NCBI RefSeq assembly: GCF_022533585.1
Contig: NZ_CP092827.1
Span: 2,892,001-2,956,000, forward strand
Direction of reading: 5' to 3'
Source: Pseudomonas sp. LS.1a
Lineage (GTDB): Bacteria > Pseudomonadota > Gammaproteobacteria > Pseudomonadales > Pseudomonadaceae
Length of the DNA stretch: 64,000 bases
Position numbers and translations under genes: made by a program. A model generated the notes under the pieces. The model searched no databases. It saw only the letters and a list, made by a program, of their open reading frames with translations, and was not told the origin of the DNA. Within the stretch, counting starts at the first letter, position 1. Every line of letters starts with the position of its first letter. Of the stretch, positions 27,003 to 35,010 are shown in pieces.

Positions 27003-27956
27003 TCAGCTGTTGCGGGTGACTGTAAGCACCACGGCGGCGATGCGTTCGACCTGCTCGTAACCGGGTTCGCTCAGTTGTTCGCCAAACACATCCGGGTCGA
27101 TTTCCCGATACACCCAGGACCACGCCGGGCCCGCCAGGCGCAGGCGGACGGCGTCGAGCAAGGCGTCCCGGCCGTCGATGATCGCCACGCCGGTATACAA
27201 CAGTAGCGAGCCGCCTGAACCCAGCCGCTCGCAGGCCTGTTCGACGATCCGCAGCGACAGCTGCGCGCCGAGCGAACCACCGCCATGCCGATAGGTACGT
27301 TCGCTGGCATCCAGCATGTACGGCGGGTTGGCAACGATAAGGTCGAACAGCCCGGTAATGCCGTCGAGGATATCACTCGGTTCCACGGACACATTGCTCA
27401 GGCCCGCCAGTGCCGCGTTGATCGCGGTGTAACGCAGCGCGAGCGGGTTGATGTCCACGGCGCTGACTTGGGCATGGGGCGCCGCCCGGGCAATCAGCAA
27501 GGCGCCGACACCAGTGCCGCAACCAATATCCACGGCATGCTCGACGCGCTTCGGAGTGCGTTGCAGATGATCATGGATGACCTGGGCGAAACGGTAACTG
27601 TCCGGGCCGAAAAATACCGCGTCGGCTTCCTGGGTGGGGTACGCGGAGTGCACCAGCAGCAGGTCGTCGATTGTGGACCAGCGCACGGTGCTGAGCAGCA
27701 ACTCCCCGTGCGCCTTCAGCACCTGGGCACGCCGCATCTGATCCAGCTCATCGGCAGAAACCAATGACGAACGGAACGGACGGTTCCAGCCGAACACATC
27801 GCGTGCGGTGCTGGCCTGCTCGGCTTCCGGGCGCGCATTCACCCGAGCATGAGTTGCCGGGGTGACACTGGTGAAGCGGTAGCCGTCGGCACGCAGGCGC
27901 TTGCCCAATTGCAGCATGGCCTGGTCAGCCTGGATCTGTAGTGGATCGAGCAGCAT
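27003..27956 (-). CDS. Class I SAM-dependent methyltransferase with NPPY motif
   Basis: A 317-residue protein with a 130-residue N-terminal domain of unknown role, then a Rossmann methyltransferase. Motif I is DIGCGTGV (residues 143-150), the acidic loop is SAVDINPLAL, and NPPY is at 210-213. NPPY is typical of N-methylation of amide or amino groups, as in HemK/PrmC and RlmF-type enzymes, but it is not PrmC. Its start overlaps the stop of the upstream iron redox gene by 1 base (TGATG), so the two are coupled. Confidence 0.82.
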   Translation of the reverse strand: MLLDPLQIQADQAMLQLGKRLRADGYRFTSVTPATHARVNARPEAEQASTARDVFGWNRPFRSSLVSADELDQMRRAQVLKAHGELLLSTVRWSTIDDLLLVHSAYPTQEADAVFFGPDSYRFAQVIHDHLQRTPKRVEHAVDIGCGTGVGALLIARAAPHAQVSAVDINPLALRYTAINAALAGLSNVSVEPSDILDGITGLFDLIVANPPYMLDASERTYRHGGGSLGAQLSLRIVEQACERLGSGGSLLLYTGVAIIDGRDALLDAVRLRLAGPAWSWVYREIDPDVFGEQLSEPGYEQVERIAAVVLTVTRNS

Positions 27957-29290
27957 CAGCGGGTTGCCTCCTGAATCAGGCCGGTAGCCTGCAGGTAGCG
28001 CCGGGTGGCCAGCAGTCCTTCCGGTGTCGCATGGCGGTTACCGGACAGCCTGTCGATCAAGGTCTCGATATCGGCGTCCGGGGCAGGAATCGTAAGCGCA
28101 TCATCCAATTGCACATGCACCTCCCAGCTGCCAGGCAGCACGCGGCGACCCCGGGCTTGCCAGCCTGCCGCGATCCAGTCGTGCCACAGTTGTTTTTCAT
28201 AGGCGGTGAACACGCCATACATCGGTGCCGAGGGGCCGTCGATGAGCGCCCACCAGCGGCTGTTGGCAGGCTCCTCACCGCGGCGGATCCAGCCCTGCGC
28301 CTGCAGGGCCAGCAAAAACGCGGGCATGGCACCGGGCTCGGCCAGCCATTGGTTGACGGTGCGCTTTTGCACGCGGCAATGGTCGGCGTGCATGAATTGG
28401 CCAAAGGAGCGCTTGTGCTCCAGTGCCGACAGCAGTTCGGTTTCAAGATCGAAGCTGCTGATCAGGCTGGGTGTATCAAGCCCCAGGCCATTCAAGCGGT
28501 ACCCACTGCGCACCCGCTGGTAGAACTGGCCAGCGTCGTCGACCGGGCAGAGTTGGCGTAGCGCCTGGATGGACAGATGCGCATGCCCGCTGGCCGCGTT
28601 GTCGATGGTCACGTGAAGCTGAAAGTAATGACCATCGATGCCCAGCTCCGCCAGTTCGTAGGTGGTGATCAACAGATGCAGCGGCGGTTGTTCGTAGCCC
28701 AGGTTGTAGCCGATCACCTCGGCAAGAAAATCATCGCCGTAGCGCCCCAGTGCCAGCTGCAAGGCGCCTTGCAGGTAACGCTGGTCGTCCAGCTCAGGCA
28801 GCACCAGGCAACCCAGCCGGCTCAACAGCCGTTGGTAGATCAGCACGTGGTTGCAACGCGGATCGCCGCCGCCCAGCTCTTCCATGTAGGTGCGGATAAG
28901 CCCGTGATAGCGGGGATCGCCCCAATGTCGCAAGGTGCTGTGCAGCCATGCCCCGTCCACTGCCTTGGTGGGCGCCACCTGTTGCAGGAACCACAGCGCC
29001 TGGGCGCGGTTGGCAAAATAGCGCCTTGGTGCACCTTGGCGGCGTTGCTCAAGGTAATACGCATAGGCTTCAGCCACCTAGCTGGCATGGCGAGCGCTCC
29101 AGGCGTCCAGTTGAGCAGGATCGGCAGGCAGGTCATCCGGCAAATGTTGCGCACGTGACAACTGTTCGCTGAGCCACGCGGCGCTCGTGGTGTCGGGGCC
29201 TTCGAGCAACGTCTTGTAACGCTCGGTCAGGCCTGGCCCATTTGCCGAAGCCGGTACCACCGCGTCGGTCTTGCGGGTCATTGCCGTCAT
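27956..29290 (-). pseudogene. Haem-oxygenase-like iron-containing redox enzyme, interrupted by an amber codon
   Basis: Read through one TAG (29078-29080) this is a 444-residue protein, first gene of the operon. Seventy residues precede the TAG (start ATG 29288-29290 after AAGGA) and 373 follow. The distal part has the metal-binding pattern HVTIDNAASGHAH of haem-oxygenase-like di-iron/iron redox enzymes (His, Asp and His at about 226, 230 and 236). The GTG right after the TAG has no ribosome site, so independent translation is unlikely. The upstream 70 residues read as protein-like (ERYKTLLEGPDTTSAAWLSE). A CAG to TAG change is the simplest cause; sequencing error is possible. Confidence 0.65.
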
Positions 29291-29311
29291 GCGGTAGTCC
29301 TTGTCCACGTT

Positions 29312-29509
29312 TTATTGGCTGGGTTTCTGACCGGGCATCGGTTCAGGGTCTGGAGCAGGTTGCGGAGCAGGTTTGTCGCCGGGTTGCTGCATCTGCAGCG
29401 AGGGTTTGCTTTGGTCGGCATCCTTTGCCGGGTGGTCGTTATCCCGGTCGAAACAGCCAGCCAGCAAGCCAAGGGTGCCCACCAGGGCTATCAGAGGGAT
29501 CAATCGCAT
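29312..29509 (-). CDS. Small lipoprotein
   Basis: A 65-residue protein with a lipoprotein signal peptide: MRLIPLIALVGTLGLLAGC, lipobox LAGC with the acylated cysteine at 19. The mature part is proline-, aspartate- and glutamine-rich (QPAPDPEPMPGQKPSQ) with no domain. The start ATG at 29507-29509 is preceded by AAGGAGA. It lies between the KGG gene and the iron redox gene on the same strand. Function unknown. Confidence 0.72.
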   Translation of the reverse strand: MRLIPLIALVGTLGLLAGCFDRDNDHPAKDADQSKPSLQMQQPGDKPAPQPAPDPEPMPGQKPSQ

Positions 29510-29569
29510 GGGGTTCTCCTTCTGTGCAAGATCGCAGCGCCCGGTCGCCCGGGCACTGCGTAGCCTCAT

Positions 29570-29746
29570 TTACGAACGACCGCCCTTGCGGCCCGATTCG
29601 CTGGTACGGTCGCCACCGGATTGCTGGCCGCCCTTGCGCCCAGCTTCGGAGGCTTTTTCGCGGTCATTGGCAAAGTTGCCCGGGTTCTTGTTGCCACCTT
29701 GGCTGCCCTGCTGGTTGCCGGTGCGGCTGTTCTCTTTGTTGGCCAT
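29570..29746 (-). CDS. Second KGG-domain stress protein
   Basis: A 58-residue hydrophilic protein starting MANKENSRTGNQQGSQGG. It has the KGG repeat GNFANDREKASEAGRKGGQ (about residues 23-41) and a second partial copy ending SESGRKGGRS. The start ATG is at 29744-29746 with GAGG about 10 bases upstream, and TAA at 29570-29572 ends it. It is a paralogue of 12652-12861. Both lie on the minus strand, flanking the end-joining genes. The 148-base gap upstream carries the inverted repeat ACGGCA/TGCCGT and no gene. Confidence 0.85.
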   Translation of the reverse strand: MANKENSRTGNQQGSQGGNKNPGNFANDREKASEAGRKGGQQSGGDRTSESGRKGGRS

Positions 29747-29894
29747 GGTCTTAAACCTCGTATGACTTCGGAATGCACGGCATTACCTGCCGTACACCTG
29801 TTGGGAGTTCGGTCATTCCGGCGGATTCGGTTTAATGCGAAGCGTTCGGACCAGCGGCATTAAATAAGCGGCACCAGCATATTTGGCGCGCCTG

Positions 29895-31178
29895 TCAGTC
29901 GCGCGGCGTGCTATCCAGGCGCGCCTGGCGCCGTCCCAGCCAACCTCCGGTCGTCGCCCAACCCAAGGCAAGCAGCGTACCGATCAGCATCGCCAGTTGC
30001 GGATGCTCACCCATCACGTCCAGCGCCCGTTTGAGCCAGCCACTCAAGGCGTCGCCGCCACGATAGACCACGGTGTCGATGAAGTTCTTGGCCTTGTACT
30101 TGTCCTCGGCGGGCAGCACGGTGAACAGCATCTCCCGCCCCGGCCGCACCAACGCGTACTCACCGGCCCGGCGCACCACCATCACCACCGCGAAAACGGC
30201 GAACACCGGGGCCAGTGCCAGCCACAGGAAGCCCGCTGCCATCACCAGCGGCACCGCCACCAGCAGCACGCCCACCCCCATACGGCGAGCCAGGCGACCG
30301 GTAAGGAACACTTGAGTGAGGATCGCCAGGGCCTGAACCACCGTGTCGATCAGGCCGAACACCTGGGTTTGTCGGGTACGCTCGGTGAAGGTTTCGCTGA
30401 CGATGCGCGCCTGTTCGAAATACAGGAAGGTGCTGACACTGGCGAGCAATACCACGAACAGCGCAATGCCCAGCAGGTAGGGCGAGCGCAGTACGGCAGT
30501 GGCACCGGCAAACGGGTTGCCGCCCAGTGGTCGGGAGTCCGGCCGCTCGGCTTGTACCGGCAGTGGATGGCGCGTTCGCCAGCGTTGCAGGAACAACGTC
30601 GCGCCGATGCTGCCCAGCAGAAGCGCCCCGGCCAGCACCAGCAAACCGGCATGGCCCAGCGGTACCACCAGCAGCGTACCCAGGATGGGACCACTGAGCC
30701 CGCCCAGGCTGGCCCCGGCCGCCAGCAGGCCGAACAGGCGCTTGCCCTGGGCGGTGGAAAACAGGTCGGCGAGTACGCTCCAGGCCAGCGAGATGCTCAG
30801 CAGATTGAACACCGACAACCAGATGTAGAAGGCTCGGGCCGTCCATGACGCTTCCGGGTCGCGGGCGAACAGCACGGCAAAAAGCAACAGGTTGCTGGCG
30901 AAGAAGCCGTAGGTCCAGGGCAGGATGTGCCGGCGCTGCACCTTGGAGGCCAGCCAGCCAAACAACGGCAGACACGCCAGGGTGGCGATGAAGGTGCCGG
31001 TAAACAGCCATTGCAGGTTGTCCACGCCACCGGCAACGCCCATGGTTTCACGCACCGGGCGCAGCATGAAATAGCCAGTGAACAACTGGTAGAACAGCAG
31101 CACACCGGCGATCACCGCCGGCCCCTCGCCGGGCTGGATGTTCAGCCCCTGGTCCAGGCGCCGCCGCCAGGCTGCCAT
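29895..31178 (-). CDS. MFS-like NTP/NDP exchange-type transporter
   Basis: A 427-residue protein with about 12 hydrophobic segments, related to the bacterial proteins annotated as NTP/NDP exchange transporters or MFS. Family-like parts are FMLRPVRETMGVAGGVDNLQ near the N-terminus and YALVRPGREMLFTVLPAEDK followed by KAKNFIDTVVYRGGD near the C-terminus. True nucleotide exchange in free-living bacteria is unproven. The ATG at 31176-31178 is preferred over a TTG four codons earlier. It overlaps the end of the upstream aldo/keto reductase or nearly so, suggesting one transcript. Confidence 0.75.
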   Translation of the reverse strand: MAAWRRRLDQGLNIQPGEGPAVIAGVLLFYQLFTGYFMLRPVRETMGVAGGVDNLQWLFTGTFIATLACLPLFGWLASKVQRRHILPWTYGFFASNLLLFAVLFARDPEASWTARAFYIWLSVFNLLSISLAWSVLADLFSTAQGKRLFGLLAAGASLGGLSGPILGTLLVVPLGHAGLLVLAGALLLGSIGATLFLQRWRTRHPLPVQAERPDSRPLGGNPFAGATAVLRSPYLLGIALFVVLLASVSTFLYFEQARIVSETFTERTRQTQVFGLIDTVVQALAILTQVFLTGRLARRMGVGVLLVAVPLVMAAGFLWLALAPVFAVFAVVMVVRRAGEYALVRPGREMLFTVLPAEDKYKAKNFIDTVVYRGGDALSGWLKRALDVMGEHPQLAMLIGTLLALGWATTGGWLGRRQARLDSTPRD

Positions 31179-31182
31179 GGTG

Positions 31183-32091
31183 TCAGGCAAACAGCTCGAT
31201 CAGCGCCTGTTGCTGAGGCTGGGTCAGCAACGGCCCGTGTCCGGCCTTGAGCTGGTCAAGTTGGCGCTCGGGCCGGCTGGTCGCAGGGATGACCGTGGTC
31301 ACCGCCGGGTGGCTGATGGCGAATTTGAGAAACAACTGTGCCCAGCTGCCGATACCCGCCTCTGCGGCCCAGCCGGGCAAGGCCTGGTCCTTGACCCGGG
31401 CAAACAGGCGGCCGTCGTCGAAAGCCCGGTTGATCAGCACGCCAACGCCCTTGTCCTGGCACAGGGGCAGCAGTTCGCGGGCGGCGCCGGGGGCATTGAC
31501 CGAGTAATTGATCTGGATGAAATCCAGCGGTTCGCTGCGCACGATGCGGGCGACCTCGTCCTGGCCACTGTTCAGGTAATGGGTGATGCCGACATAGCGG
31601 ACTTTGCCCTGCTGCTTCAATTCGCGGGCATAGGGCAGCTGGGTCTGCCAGTCGCGCAGGTTGTGGATTTGCAGCAAGTCGACCTTGTCGGTGCGCAGGC
31701 TCTTGAGGCTACCGGCCCATTGCGCTTCGGCGTCTGCCCGGCTGTCGGCGGCGATCTTGGTGGCGATGAAGCACTGCCGGTGCCAACCGCCCTCTTCCAG
31801 TAGCTGGCCGAGAATGCTGTCGGCGCCGCCGTAGTTGGGCGAGGTGTCGATGACCCGGGCACCGCCTTCGAAGAACGCCTTCAGTACGACTTTCAGCTGC
31901 TGGTACTGGGCCGAGCCGGCTTCCACTTCGAAACTGCCGGAGGTACCGGCACCGATCACCGGCAGCGCTTCACCGGTGGACGGCACCTTGCGGGTCAGCA
32001 AACCTGCCGGGGCGGCGGCGTGCAACCACGGGCTGGCGGCCAGCAAGCCCAGGGTTGCACCCGCGCGTAGGACATCGCGACGTGCGTACAT
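31183..32091 (-). CDS. Tat-exported aldo/keto reductase
   Basis: A 302-residue protein with a Tat-type signal (YARRDVLRAGATLGLLAASP) followed by an aldo/keto reductase barrel (VIDTSPNYGGADSILGQLLE, YVGITHYLNSG, NYSVNAPGAARELLP). The catalytic tyrosine of cytosolic AKRs is in SPNYG; the usual lysine region reads ATKIAADSR. The ATG at 32089-32091 follows GGAG and directly precedes the twin-arginine motif; a start five codons upstream has no ribosome site. Periplasmic localisation makes NADPH use puzzling, since cofactor must be bound before export. Substrate unknown. Confidence 0.78.
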   Translation of the reverse strand: MYARRDVLRAGATLGLLAASPWLHAAAPAGLLTRKVPSTGEALPVIGAGTSGSFEVEAGSAQYQQLKVVLKAFFEGGARVIDTSPNYGGADSILGQLLEEGGWHRQCFIATKIAADSRADAEAQWAGSLKSLRTDKVDLLQIHNLRDWQTQLPYARELKQQGKVRYVGITHYLNSGQDEVARIVRSEPLDFIQINYSVNAPGAARELLPLCQDKGVGVLINRAFDDGRLFARVKDQALPGWAAEAGIGSWAQLFLKFAISHPAVTTVIPATSRPERQLDQLKAGHGPLLTQPQQQALIELFA

Positions 32092-32178
32092 GGAAAGCTC
32101 CGTCATGGCGCGGAAACTTTCAAGGCTAGCCGCTGTACCCCGCTGCAGCCGGTGTTTCTGTATCTGGATGTGTAGCGA

Positions 32179-33042
32179 TCAGGCCTGCATCAGCAGGCTC
32201 AGGTCGACACCCGCCTCGCTCATGGGTGGGCACCAGTAGTAACCACCGGTCAGTGGCCGGCTGAAGCGGTACAGGCCGTCGATGATGCCGTCCTCCAGGC
32301 CGCTCATGCGCCGCAGCTGCACTTCGAATGCCTCGAAGCTGTGGCCCAGGGCCACGAAGGCCAGGCCAGCGCCACGTTGGTCAGCCCAGGCCACCGAACG
32401 ACGGACGATGAACGCTTCTGGCTCGAAGCTTTCCTGGGCCGTGCGCTTGACATGGGCCGACTCGGGGGCGTCGTCGAGCTCTTCGTTGTCGCTCAGGCGG
32501 CGGCCGATGATGTTGTCCTGGTCGGCCTGGGGCAGCGACTTGAAGTACTCCAGGTCGTGCTTCCACAGCTGGAACGCGGCAAAGCTGGAGCCGTCGGCGG
32601 CAATGGCCGCCTGCACGGCCTCTTCGTCCACCGGGTTTTCGGTGCCGTCTTCATAACCGGTCAGGTCATGGCCGCCACGGTGCAGGAAGCCGTCGACGCT
32701 GTCGGCCAGGCGCAGGGCTGGTGCCAACGCCAGCTCCAGGGCCTGGGCACGCAGCAGCAGGTCGCCGCGCTCGTTACCGCGCAGCCACAGCCACAGGGCG
32801 TGTTGGGTGCTGGGGTTCTCCACGGCGGCATCCAGCTGCGGGAAGGCGCGCAAGCCAGGTACTTCACGGCCCAGGGCCCTGGCCAGCGGGGCGCCGACAC
32901 CCAGGATCAGCTGTTCGCCATCAACCTGCGACAGCAGGGCATCCAGGGCGGCAGGCAGGGCCTCGGGCGACTGCAGGGTGAAGAACAGGTGACGGGCGTG
33001 AGCCGGCACCGGGGTGGCAAGCAGACCTTGCTGGAAAGGCAT
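32179..33042 (-). CDS. Dyp-type peroxidase
   Basis: A 287-residue haem peroxidase of the YfeX/DypB class. The distal GxxDG motif is in TGYEDGTENP. The proximal haem histidine is probably in ESAHVKRTAQ or VALGHSFEAFE; conserved parts include RRSVAWADQRGAGLAFVALG and FSRPLTGGYYWCPP. No signal peptide is seen. Upstream, at 33125-33155, is a perfect 13-bp-arm inverted repeat shared with the divergent transporter gene. Confidence 0.9.
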   Translation of the reverse strand: MPFQQGLLATPVPAHARHLFFTLQSPEALPAALDALLSQVDGEQLILGVGAPLARALGREVPGLRAFPQLDAAVENPSTQHALWLWLRGNERGDLLLRAQALELALAPALRLADSVDGFLHRGGHDLTGYEDGTENPVDEEAVQAAIAADGSSFAAFQLWKHDLEYFKSLPQADQDNIIGRRLSDNEELDDAPESAHVKRTAQESFEPEAFIVRRSVAWADQRGAGLAFVALGHSFEAFEVQLRRMSGLEDGIIDGLYRFSRPLTGGYYWCPPMSEAGVDLSLLMQA

Positions 33043-33124
33043 GACAGGCTAATCCTCGGCTAAAACAGGAATGCTACTGCGCCCGCAAGCCTACTGCAAC
33101 GCGGCATGCAGCCTCACTGGCCGC

Positions 33125-33155
33125 AGCGCTTGGTAACAACCGGTTACCAAGCGCT
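33125..33155. promoter_or_regulatory. Long perfect inverted repeat between divergent genes
   Basis: AGCGCTTGGTAAC, loop AACCG, GTTACCAAGCGCT: 13-base perfect arms, in the 184-base gap between the Dyp peroxidase (minus) and the BASS transporter (plus). There is no T-tract, so a regulator operator is more likely than a terminator. The rest of the gap shows no other gene. Confidence 0.6.
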
Positions 33156-33226
33156 GGCGCTTTGCAATTAGCTATCAATCAGGGCCGGCCTACACTCTTC
33201 GGGATCCTTCGCCCGAGAGACCGCCC

Positions 33227-34120
33227 ATGACTGCCTCACCTTTGCTCACCGCGTTTCTGCCGCTGGCCCTGGGTATCATCATGCTCGGCCTCGGGTTATC
33301 GCTGACCTTGGCCGACTTCGCCCGCGTGGTGAAGTACCCCAAGCCGGTAGTGGTAGGCCTGGTTTGCCAGATCCTGCTACTGCCGCTGGTGTGCTTCCTG
33401 ATTGCCAACGGGTTTGGCCTGGAGTCGGCCCTGGCGGTGGGGCTGATGCTGCTGGCCGCCTCGCCTGGCGGCACCACGGCCAACCTGTTCAGCCACCTGG
33501 CCCATGGCGATGTGGCATTGAATATCACCCTGACGGCGGTCAACTCGTTGATCGCGATCCTGACCATGCCGCTGCTGGTGAACCTGTCGCTGAGCTGGTT
33601 CATGGCATCGGACCAGGCCATCCCGCTGCAGTTTGCCAAGGTGATGCAGGTGTTCGCCATCGTCCTGCTGCCGGTGGCGCTGGGCATGCTGATTCGCCGC
33701 TTCGCCCCCGCTTTCGCCGCACGCATGGAGAAGCCGATGAAGCTGGTGGCCGCGTTGTTCCTGGCGTTCACCATCGTCCTGGCCCTGGCCAAGGACTGGC
33801 AGACCGTGGTTGCGTACGCGCCGGTGGTGGGCCTGGCCGCGCTGCTGTTCAACCTGCTGAGCCTGGGCGTGGGCTACTGGGTGCCGCGCCTGCTGAGCAT
33901 CCCCAAGCGCCAGGCGATTGCCATCGGCATGGAGATCGGCATTCACAACGGGACCTTGGCGATTGCCCTGGCGTTGAGCCCTTCACTGCTGAACAACGCC
34001 ACCATGGCGGTGCCGGCGGCGCTGTACAGCCTGATCATGTTCTTCACGGCGGCGGGGTTTGGCTGGTGGGTGAGCCGCGGGCATGTGGCGGTGCAAGCCA
34101 AGGGTGAAACAGTGAACTGA
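33227..34120 (+). CDS. Bile acid:sodium symporter (BASS) family transporter
   Basis: A 297-residue integral membrane protein with about nine hydrophobic segments and BASS signatures: LGIIMLGLGLSLTLADF, LLAASPGGTTANLFSHLAHG, and GMEIGIHNGTLAIALALS. The family moves organic anions with sodium; pantoate, pyruvate and bile acids are known substrates of different members. Substrate unassigned here. ATG at 33227 with GAGAG upstream. Confidence 0.88.
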   Translation: MTASPLLTAFLPLALGIIMLGLGLSLTLADFARVVKYPKPVVVGLVCQILLLPLVCFLIANGFGLESALAVGLMLLAASPGGTTANLFSHLAHGDVALNITLTAVNSLIAILTMPLLVNLSLSWFMASDQAIPLQFAKVMQVFAIVLLPVALGMLIRRFAPAFAARMEKPMKLVAALFLAFTIVLALAKDWQTVVAYAPVVGLAALLFNLLSLGVGYWVPRLLSIPKRQAIAIGMEIGIHNGTLAIALALSPSLLNNATMAVPAALYSLIMFFTAAGFGWWVSRGHVAVQAKGETVN

Positions 34121-34145
34121 GGCGAGTTCCCTGTGGGAGCCCCTG

Positions 34146-34613
34146 TCACAACTGGCTGCGCTTACGCCGCAACTGCTGCTTCAGTACCTTCAACGGCGGT
34201 GCATAGAAGAACCCGAACGACACACTCCCCGTGCGCCCCTTCACCGCATGATGCAACCGGTGCGCGCGATGCAAACGCTTGAGGTAGCGGTTGACCGGCC
34301 GTGGCTTGCGCGGCCAGTGCCGGTGAAAGAACCCGTCGTGGGCCACGACATACAGCACGCCGTACCCCGCCACCCCGCCGCCCACCCACTGCAAGGGCGC
34401 ATGACCACCTTTGCCCAGGGCTACCAGCACCGTGGCGATCAGCCCCAGGGCCACCAGGTACAGGTCATTGGTTTCGAGCATGCCCAGTTGCGGCTCATGG
34501 TGCGAGCGGTGCAGCCACCAGCCCCAGCCATGCATGATGTACTTGTGAGCCAGCGTGCCAACGCCCTCCATGGCCACAAGGGTGCCGAACAGCACGGCGA
34601 GATTGAACAGCAT
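34146..34613 (-). CDS. CrtZ-like beta-carotene hydroxylase/fatty acid hydroxylase family protein
   Basis: A 155-residue membrane-bound di-iron hydroxylase with the expected histidine boxes: HKYIMHGWGWWLHRSHH, AHDGFFHRHW and LHRAHRLHHAV. This is the CrtZ pattern. The ATG at 34611-34613 gives the standard CrtZ N-terminus and length; a longer in-frame start (up to 240 residues) would add unrelated sequence. No crtE, crtB, crtI or crtY is in the window, so a carotenoid substrate is uncertain. Confidence 0.8.
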   Translation of the reverse strand: MLFNLAVLFGTLVAMEGVGTLAHKYIMHGWGWWLHRSHHEPQLGMLETNDLYLVALGLIATVLVALGKGGHAPLQWVGGGVAGYGVLYVVAHDGFFHRHWPRKPRPVNRYLKRLHRAHRLHHAVKGRTGSVSFGFFYAPPLKVLKQQLRRKRSQL

Positions 34614-35010
34614 GGAAGGGTCCGGGTGATGGCAAGTGAAGGCGCAAGGGTACCGATTGCCCGTGTTTTTTTCCATGCAGGCGTGACCGGTAGCAAGTCC
34701 GGTGCGGATGAAGCCCGTTGTCATGTTTTCACCCTTGACCTGGCCTGCCACGGGGCGTAAGGTCCGCGACGCAATTTTGCATCCCTGAACAGGAGACCTG
34801 CATTGGACAGTAGCCCCAGTCGCATGCGACAGGCCCACTTGGCGCGCTAGTCCGGCAGTGTCCTGCACTGTCTGGCCGGCCTGGCAAGACGGTGGTTTCT
34901 TGTAACCCCCTCTTCTTCCTTCCCCTTCGTGGTCCTGCGCATTTTCTGGTTTTTCAACCGCGCCAGTTGATGGCGTTCATGCGGGCGTGTGCCCGTGGAA
35001 GAGGTTTGCT
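34614..35010 (+). promoter_or_regulatory. Long mgtC leader region with promoter and upstream elements
   Basis: This 397-base gap has no full gene. On the plus strand TTGACC (34735-34740) and TAAGGT (34758-34763), spaced 17, form a promoter-like pair; GACCT (34737-34741) and AGGTC (34760-34764) form a dyad across it. The implied mRNA leader to the mgtC ATG is about 240 bases. It contains a short open frame (34803-34850), a hairpin-forming stretch CAGTG-TCCTG-CACTG (about 34855-34869), and CGGGC-GTGT-GCCCG (about 34982-34995) close to the mgtC ribosome site. Such long leaders control mgtC in enteric bacteria; here this is inference. Confidence 0.5.
34803..34850 (+). CDS. Candidate mgtC leader peptide
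   Basis: TTG at 34803, 7 bases after AGGAG (34791-34795), opens a 15-codon frame (MDSSPSRMRQAHLAR) ending TAG at 34850. Three arginine codons and one proline codon are present. Its position about 35 bases into the inferred leader, before the hairpin region, resembles attenuator peptides of mgtCBA leaders in Salmonella, but the sequence is unrelated. Unproven. Confidence 0.35.
   Translation: MDSSPSRMRQAHLAR

Noticed and set aside
29075..29077. GTG immediately after the amber codon as the true start of the iron redox enzyme
   Set aside because: There is no ribosome site before it, and the 70 codons upstream read as protein in the same frame from a good start.
34146..34868. 240-residue version of the CrtZ-like protein
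   Set aside because: The extra 85 residues have no similarity to the family and cover the mgtC promoter-like region; the 155-residue form has the family length.
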